NCBI GenBank assembly: GCA_050942555.1
Contig: JBMNNN010000078.1
Location: 1 to 8,993 of the forward strand
Direction: 5' to 3'
Origin: JAAYXU01 sp050942555
GTDB lineage: Bacteria; Bacillota; Clostridia; Christensenellales; UMGS416
Length of the DNA stretch: 8,993 nt
Shown here: one piece after another, positions 6,443 to 8,993 of the stretch
Numbering within the stretch: the stretch's first letter is position 1
Layout: each line of letters starts with the position of its first letter
Translations under genes and position numbers: made by a program
The notes under the pieces: model-generated
The model's database searches: none
What the model was told of the DNA's origin: nothing
The model's input: only the letters and a program-made list of their open reading frames with translations

Positions 6443-7650
6443 GGCCGCGCTCCTTCCCACACCACCTCGATGCCCTGCGCGCCGACCCACACCGCCTGGG
6501 TGGCGTTGCGGCGCGCGGCGTCCCGGGCAAGCCTCTCCCGGTCTCCGAAATACTGCTCGACCGTGAGTCCGTCGGCGCGGGCGGCCTGTATATAGCCGAT
6601 CGCCTGGGTCCGGCAGCCCGAATCAAAGCCTACCAGCCGATCGAGCGGCGGCCGCTCCGTGCCCAGTACGCCCTGCCGCTCCAGCGCAATGAGCGCAGCC
6701 TTCACGCCCAGCGCAAAGCCGGTGGCCGGCAGGTCCCGGCCGAACTCGCCCACCAGCCGATCGTAGCGTCCCCCGGTCACGATCGGGTACCCGAGGTGCT
6801 CGACCATGCCCCGGAATATGATGCCCGTATAGTAGTGAATGCTGTGCACCATGCCCAGATCGATCGTGACGTGGCTGTCCAGCCCGTACGCGGCGAGGAT
6901 CGAGAGCATCTCCTCGATATTGTCGAGCGCCTGCCTGCAGCGGCGGTTCGCGCTGTAGGTGCGGGCAGTGCGCAGCACGTCGGCGTCTCCGTAGAGCGCG
7001 GGCAGTTCCAGTATATTGTTGCGCAGGCGGCCGCTCACACCGGCCTGCTGCAGGCGGAGCTCCAGCGCGAGGAAATTTTTCTGCTCCACCAGCTCGCGGA
7101 TCCGCTCGGTTTCGGCGGCGTCAAAACCGGCCTCCTCGATGAGCCCCTTGAAGAACCCGACCTGGCCGATATCCATCTGGAAACCCGTAAGCCCGGCAGC
7201 CTGCATGACGCGTATCGCCAGCGCGATTACCTCCGCGTCGCCGTCCACGCCGGTCGGACCCATGAGCTCCACGCCCATCTGCGTATATTCCTTGAGCCCG
7301 CCGCTTCCCTCCTCGCCGGTGAAACTGAATACGTTGCCCCGGTAACAGAGCCGGAGCCATTCGGCTTCGCGCATCCGCGTGGCGGCCACGCGCGCGAGCG
7401 GCAGCGTGATGTCGGGCCGCAGCACCAGGAGCCGCCCCTGCCCGTCCACCAGCTTAAAAAGGCGCTCCTGCTGAAATCCGCCCGCGCTGCCCGCAGGCGA
7501 CAGGTATTCCAGCACCGGCGTTTCGACCTGCTGATAGCCCCATTCGTCAAACACCCGCTCGATTCTCTGCTCCAGCAGCCGCTTCTGGCGGCATTCGACC
7601 GGGAGATAGTCCTGGGTTCCTTCGGGGATGCGCTTTTTCAGTTCGTTCAT
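6439..7650 (-). CDS. hisZ: ATP phosphoribosyltransferase regulatory subunit HisZ
   Basis: A 403-residue paralogue of histidyl-tRNA synthetase that binds histidine and forms a hetero-octamer with short HisG, activating it and giving feedback inhibition. It keeps the class II synthetase fold: IPEGTQDYLP (8-17), motif-2-like RPDITLPLAR (78-87), YYTGIIF (273-279), TGGRYDRLVGEFG (292-304) and PATGFALGV (308-316). I call it HisZ rather than HisS because of its position directly before short hisG and a divergent C-terminal region (about 335-403) in place of a normal anticodon-binding domain. GAGGG sits about 6 bases before the ATG. It is the first gene of the operon, 33 bases after the predicted transcription start. 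Confidence 0.95.
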   Translation of the reverse strand: MNELKKRIPEGTQDYLPVECRQKRLLEQRIERVFDEWGYQQVETPVLEYLSPAGSAGGFQQERLFKLVDGQGRLLVLRPDITLPLARVAATRMREAEWLRLCYRGNVFSFTGEEGSGGLKEYTQMGVELMGPTGVDGDAEVIALAIRVMQAAGLTGFQMDIGQVGFFKGLIEEAGFDAAETERIRELVEQKNFLALELRLQQAGVSGRLRNNILELPALYGDADVLRTARTYSANRRCRQALDNIEEMLSILAAYGLDSHVTIDLGMVHSIHYYTGIIFRGMVEHLGYPIVTGGRYDRLVGEFGRDLPATGFALGVKAALIALERQGVLGTERPPLDRLVGFDSGCRTQAIGYIQAARADGLTVEQYFGDRERLARDAARRNATQAVWVGAQGIEVVWEGARP

Positions 7651-7683
7651 ATCGGCCCTCTTTAACGGTTTATCACTTTACCA

Positions 7684-7720
7684 CGTTGAATTATACCAGC
7701 CTGTGACGGCGCTGTCAACG
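7684..7720 (-). repeat. Inverted repeat flanking the his core promoter
   Basis: CGTTGA (7720-7715 on the minus strand), overlapping the -35 box, and TCAACG (7689-7684), immediately after the -10 box, form a perfect 6-bp dyad whose half-site centres are 31 bp apart, about three helical turns. The position would suit a repressor contacting both ends of the promoter. With only 6 bp per arm it may be chance, partly forced by the TTGACA hexamer. Confidence 0.25.
7690..7718 (-). promoter_or_regulatory. Strong sigma-A promoter of the his operon
   Basis: The minus strand carries TTGACA (7718-7713), a 17-base spacer and TATAAT (7695-7690), all exact consensus. TG one base before the -10 adds an extended -10 element (TGGTATAAT). 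A-rich DNA just upstream could act as an UP element. Predicted start is near 7683, giving a leader of about 33 nt before hisZ. That is too short for a T-box or a leader-peptide attenuator, so control is probably at initiation or through HisZ feedback. Confidence 0.9.
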
Positions 7721-7737
7721 ATTATTTTCATCTTTTC

Positions 7738-7753
7738 CTTTTGTGATCAAAAG
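7738..7753. promoter_or_regulatory. Operator-like palindrome upstream of the his promoter
   Basis: CTTTTG and CAAAAG form a 16-bp palindrome around a 4-base centre (TGAT on the plus strand). Its centre is about 62 bp upstream of the predicted start and 20 bp from the -35 box to the near edge, a typical position for an activator or upstream operator. No regulator can be named from the sequence; the inner TTGTGATCAA vaguely recalls CRP/FNR-type half sites but lacks their spacing. Confidence 0.35.
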
Positions 7754-7857
7754 ATAAGGATCATATACAATATCCAAAGTATTTCGCAGCACGATCCCGG
7801 ACGGAGCGCCGCAGGGCCGAATGAGCCTTACAGCGGCCTGCCAGACCATAGGAATAT

Positions 7858-7920
7858 TTCCCCGGAAACCGGAAAACCCCCGGTAGCTGGCTTCTAAAAC
7901 CCGACGCTGCATCCGGGGAA
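7858..7920. repeat. 9-bp perfect inverted repeat, possible stem
   Basis: TTCCCCGGA (7858-7866) and TCCGGGGAA (7912-7920) are perfect reverse complements separated by 45 bases. Inside lies a second small stem, ACCGG (7868-7872) with CCGGT (7880-7884). The nested pairing could fold as a branched RNA on either strand, but no U-tract follows on either side, so it is not a normal terminator. Function unknown. Confidence 0.3.
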
Positions 7921-8063
7921 GATTTAAACAGAACTGAATAGGAACAGCGGCTTCAGAGAAGAGGTATTGGCAGACCGATCAATGCACGCTGGCCGCCAGA
8001 GCGACTGCATCGTTATAAAAAACATCAACCCAAAGGTATAGTCCATGCTTGCCGGAAACTCCT

Positions 8064-8993
8064 TCACTCCCCTGCCCTGACCCACCGCGCCGCGGCGGCG
8101 AGCACATCCCGGTTGCGCTCCCAGATCGTCGCGAACTCGTCGAAGGGCAGCGGGCAGCCCCGTCCCCCGATTTCGATCGTGACCGACGGGATACCCAGCG
8201 TTTCCATCGCCCAGTCCTTGTACCCGCCCGCATCCAGCCCGGCGGCTCCCGACAGCAAATACCCTGTACATGCCCGGAGTGCCCGCGCCAGATCGCGCGA
8301 GCGGGCGTTGACCGCTCCGTCCTGTCCGTACTGCCAGTAAATGCAGCTTCCCGAGGCGTGGTAGCTGAGCGTCGCGTCGAAATCATGCGCGAGCGTATAG
8401 TCCATGAGCGCCTTCGTCTCAGGCTGATCGCCCGCCTTTTCTCCCCGGTAATGGCTCAGGGACGGGACAGACGGGCCCGATAGCGACTCCCATCCAGCTG
8501 GAAAATTTCGGTTGATGTCGACGCCCGACGCATTGGCTTTCCAGATGCTCAAGTAATCACGGGCCGATAGATCGCAGTAGCCGCGCGCTTGGTCAAATTC
8601 GTAGATCGCGCCAAGCGAGTCGGTCATTTCGGCGCGCTGGCTGATGGTCACGCCGTCTGGATTGACCATCGGTATGATATGGAAGCAAACGCCGCTCAGC
8701 CATTCGGCCAGTGTAGCGTCAGCGTACTTCGCGTCTCCGAAGCGGAGACAGTACTCTATCTGCGCCAATATGAGCAGACTCGTCATATGCTCGCGTCCGT
8801 GTACGCTACCGTGGATGAGCACATGACGCCGCGCGCCGGGGTTGCCCAGGAGAAGCGTCGGGATATCTCTTCCCTCCAGCGACCATCCGGCGCTCTCTAC
8901 CCGCACAAGTCCGGGGAACGCTTCGGCCAGCGCTCTTATATCCTCCATCATCGCCTCGTAGGAGTACTCTACGACGGGCTTGACGATCCGCAG
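8064..8993 (-). CDS. M14-family zinc carboxypeptidase, 5' end cut by the window
   Basis: The visible 309 residues are the catalytic part of an M14 metallocarboxypeptidase. Numbering from the ATG at 8951, the zinc motif HGRE gives His51 and Glu54, the third ligand is His198 in SYHASG, substrate-binding Asn147-Arg148 lie in NRNFP, Tyr244 is in GGYKDW, and the catalytic glutamate is Glu260 in VTIEIGG. Frame stays open to the edge, encoding LRIVKPVVEYSYEA before that ATG, which matches the family's usual YSYE start of the domain; the true start is therefore upstream, outside the window. The IYWQYG run after the zinc histidine suggests the gamma-D-glutamyl-diamino acid peptidase branch that trims cell-wall peptides, but a dipeptide or general carboxypeptidase is possible. 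Any signal peptide would lie off the window. It is separated from his by 345 bases, so a functional link is unlikely. Confidence 0.9.
   Translation of the reverse strand: MRIVKPVVEYSYEAMMEDIRALAEAFPGLVRVESAGWSLEGRDIPTLLLGNPGARRHVLIHGSVHGREHMTSLLILAQIEYCLRFGDAKYADATLAEWLSGVCFHIIPMVNPDGVTISQRAEMTDSLGAIYEFDQARGYCDLSARDYLSIWKANASGVDINRNFPAGWESLSGPSVPSLSHYRGEKAGDQPETKALMDYTLAHDFDATLSYHASGSCIYWQYGQDGAVNARSRDLARALRACTGYLLSGAAGLDAGGYKDWAMETLGIPSVTIEIGGRGCPLPFDEFATIWERNRDVLAAAARWVRAGE

Larger units (their letters stand above)
7719..8063. other. Intergenic region between the carboxypeptidase gene and the his promoter
   Basis: About 345 bases with no gene I can support, less GC-rich than the flanking coding sequence. 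It holds the palindrome at 7738-7753, a bulged hairpin candidate at 7811-7841 (GCAGG with CCTGC, extendable into GGCC pairs) and the 9-bp inverted repeat at 7858-7920. No stem followed by a U-tract is seen, so the carboxypeptidase has no obvious intrinsic terminator and read-through toward hisZ is possible. On the minus strand one frame is open for 87 codons between stops at 7981 and 7715, without a recognised product. No T-box or other riboswitch signature was found on either strand. Confidence 0.6.

Noticed and set aside
6443..6490. Upstream in-frame ATG extending hisG by 16 residues
   Set aside because: The extension lies inside hisZ, is not part of the HisG family, and the ATG at 6442 has both the ATGA overlap and a good ribosome binding site.
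7651..7800. T-box or histidine attenuator leader upstream of hisZ
   Set aside because: No T-box conserved sequence is present, the leader after the predicted start is only about 33 nt, and no His-rich leader peptide is seen.
7715..7912. 65-codon minus-strand frame from ATG 7912 into the his promoter
   Set aside because: It lacks a ribosome binding site, its codon use does not resemble the neighbouring genes, and it ends inside the -35 box; treated only as a possible remnant.
7924..8046. 40-codon minus-strand frame starting at ATG 8046 just after the carboxypeptidase stop
   Set aside because: AAGGAG lies 12 bases upstream, rather far, and the hydrophobic N-terminal part is followed by unremarkable residues. 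No family is recognised and there is no run of His codons to make it a leader peptide; not enough to call a gene.

Overview
This window is a stretch of high-GC chromosomal DNA from a Gram-positive bacterium, most likely a Bacillota/Clostridia-type organism. That inference rests on the gene content: a short-form HisG paired with a HisZ regulatory subunit, a fused HisIE, and the order hisZ-G-D-B-H-A-F-IE, which is the B. subtilis arrangement. Strong AGGAGG-type ribosome binding sites and consensus sigma-A promoter elements agree with it. Every gene I can support lies on the minus strand, so transcription runs from right (high coordinates) to left.

Layout in the direction of transcription. At 8993-8064 is the 3' portion of an M14-family zinc carboxypeptidase; its N-terminus lies beyond the right edge. 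A gap of about 345 bases (8063-7719) follows, with no convincing gene and a few inverted repeats. Then comes a near-perfect promoter (TTGACA, 17-bp spacer, TGGTATAAT) at 7718-7690 with a leader of about 33 nt. It drives an eight-gene histidine operon: hisZ (7650-6439), hisG (6442-5795), hisD (5798-4500), hisB (4503-3916), hisH (3911-3312), hisA (3315-2593), hisF (2599-1811) and hisIE (1807-1169). Five junctions overlap (four by 4 bp as ATGA, one by 7 bp) and the other two are separated by only 3-4 bases, so the operon is translationally coupled. A 12-bp-stem hairpin (1139-1104) follows hisIE, and a TATAAT box then precedes an aldose 1-epimerase family gene (1058-111). At the left end a second hairpin, a possible promoter and a strong Shine-Dalgarno sequence at the very edge point to another minus-strand gene starting just outside the window.

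How the genes work together. HisZ/HisG start the pathway from PRPP and ATP. HisIE performs the next two steps, HisA isomerises ProFAR, and HisH/HisF form the glutamine-dependent synthase giving IGP and AICAR. HisB dehydrates IGP, and HisD oxidises histidinol to histidine. The aminotransferase (hisC) and histidinol-phosphate phosphatase are not here and must be encoded elsewhere. All visible catalytic residues are intact.

I found no mobile element, CRISPR array, RNA gene or defence-like system. The points worth a second look are regulatory: the unusually strong, leaderless-attenuator his promoter with two nearby dyads, and the compact hairpin-plus-promoter junctions on both sides of the epimerase gene.
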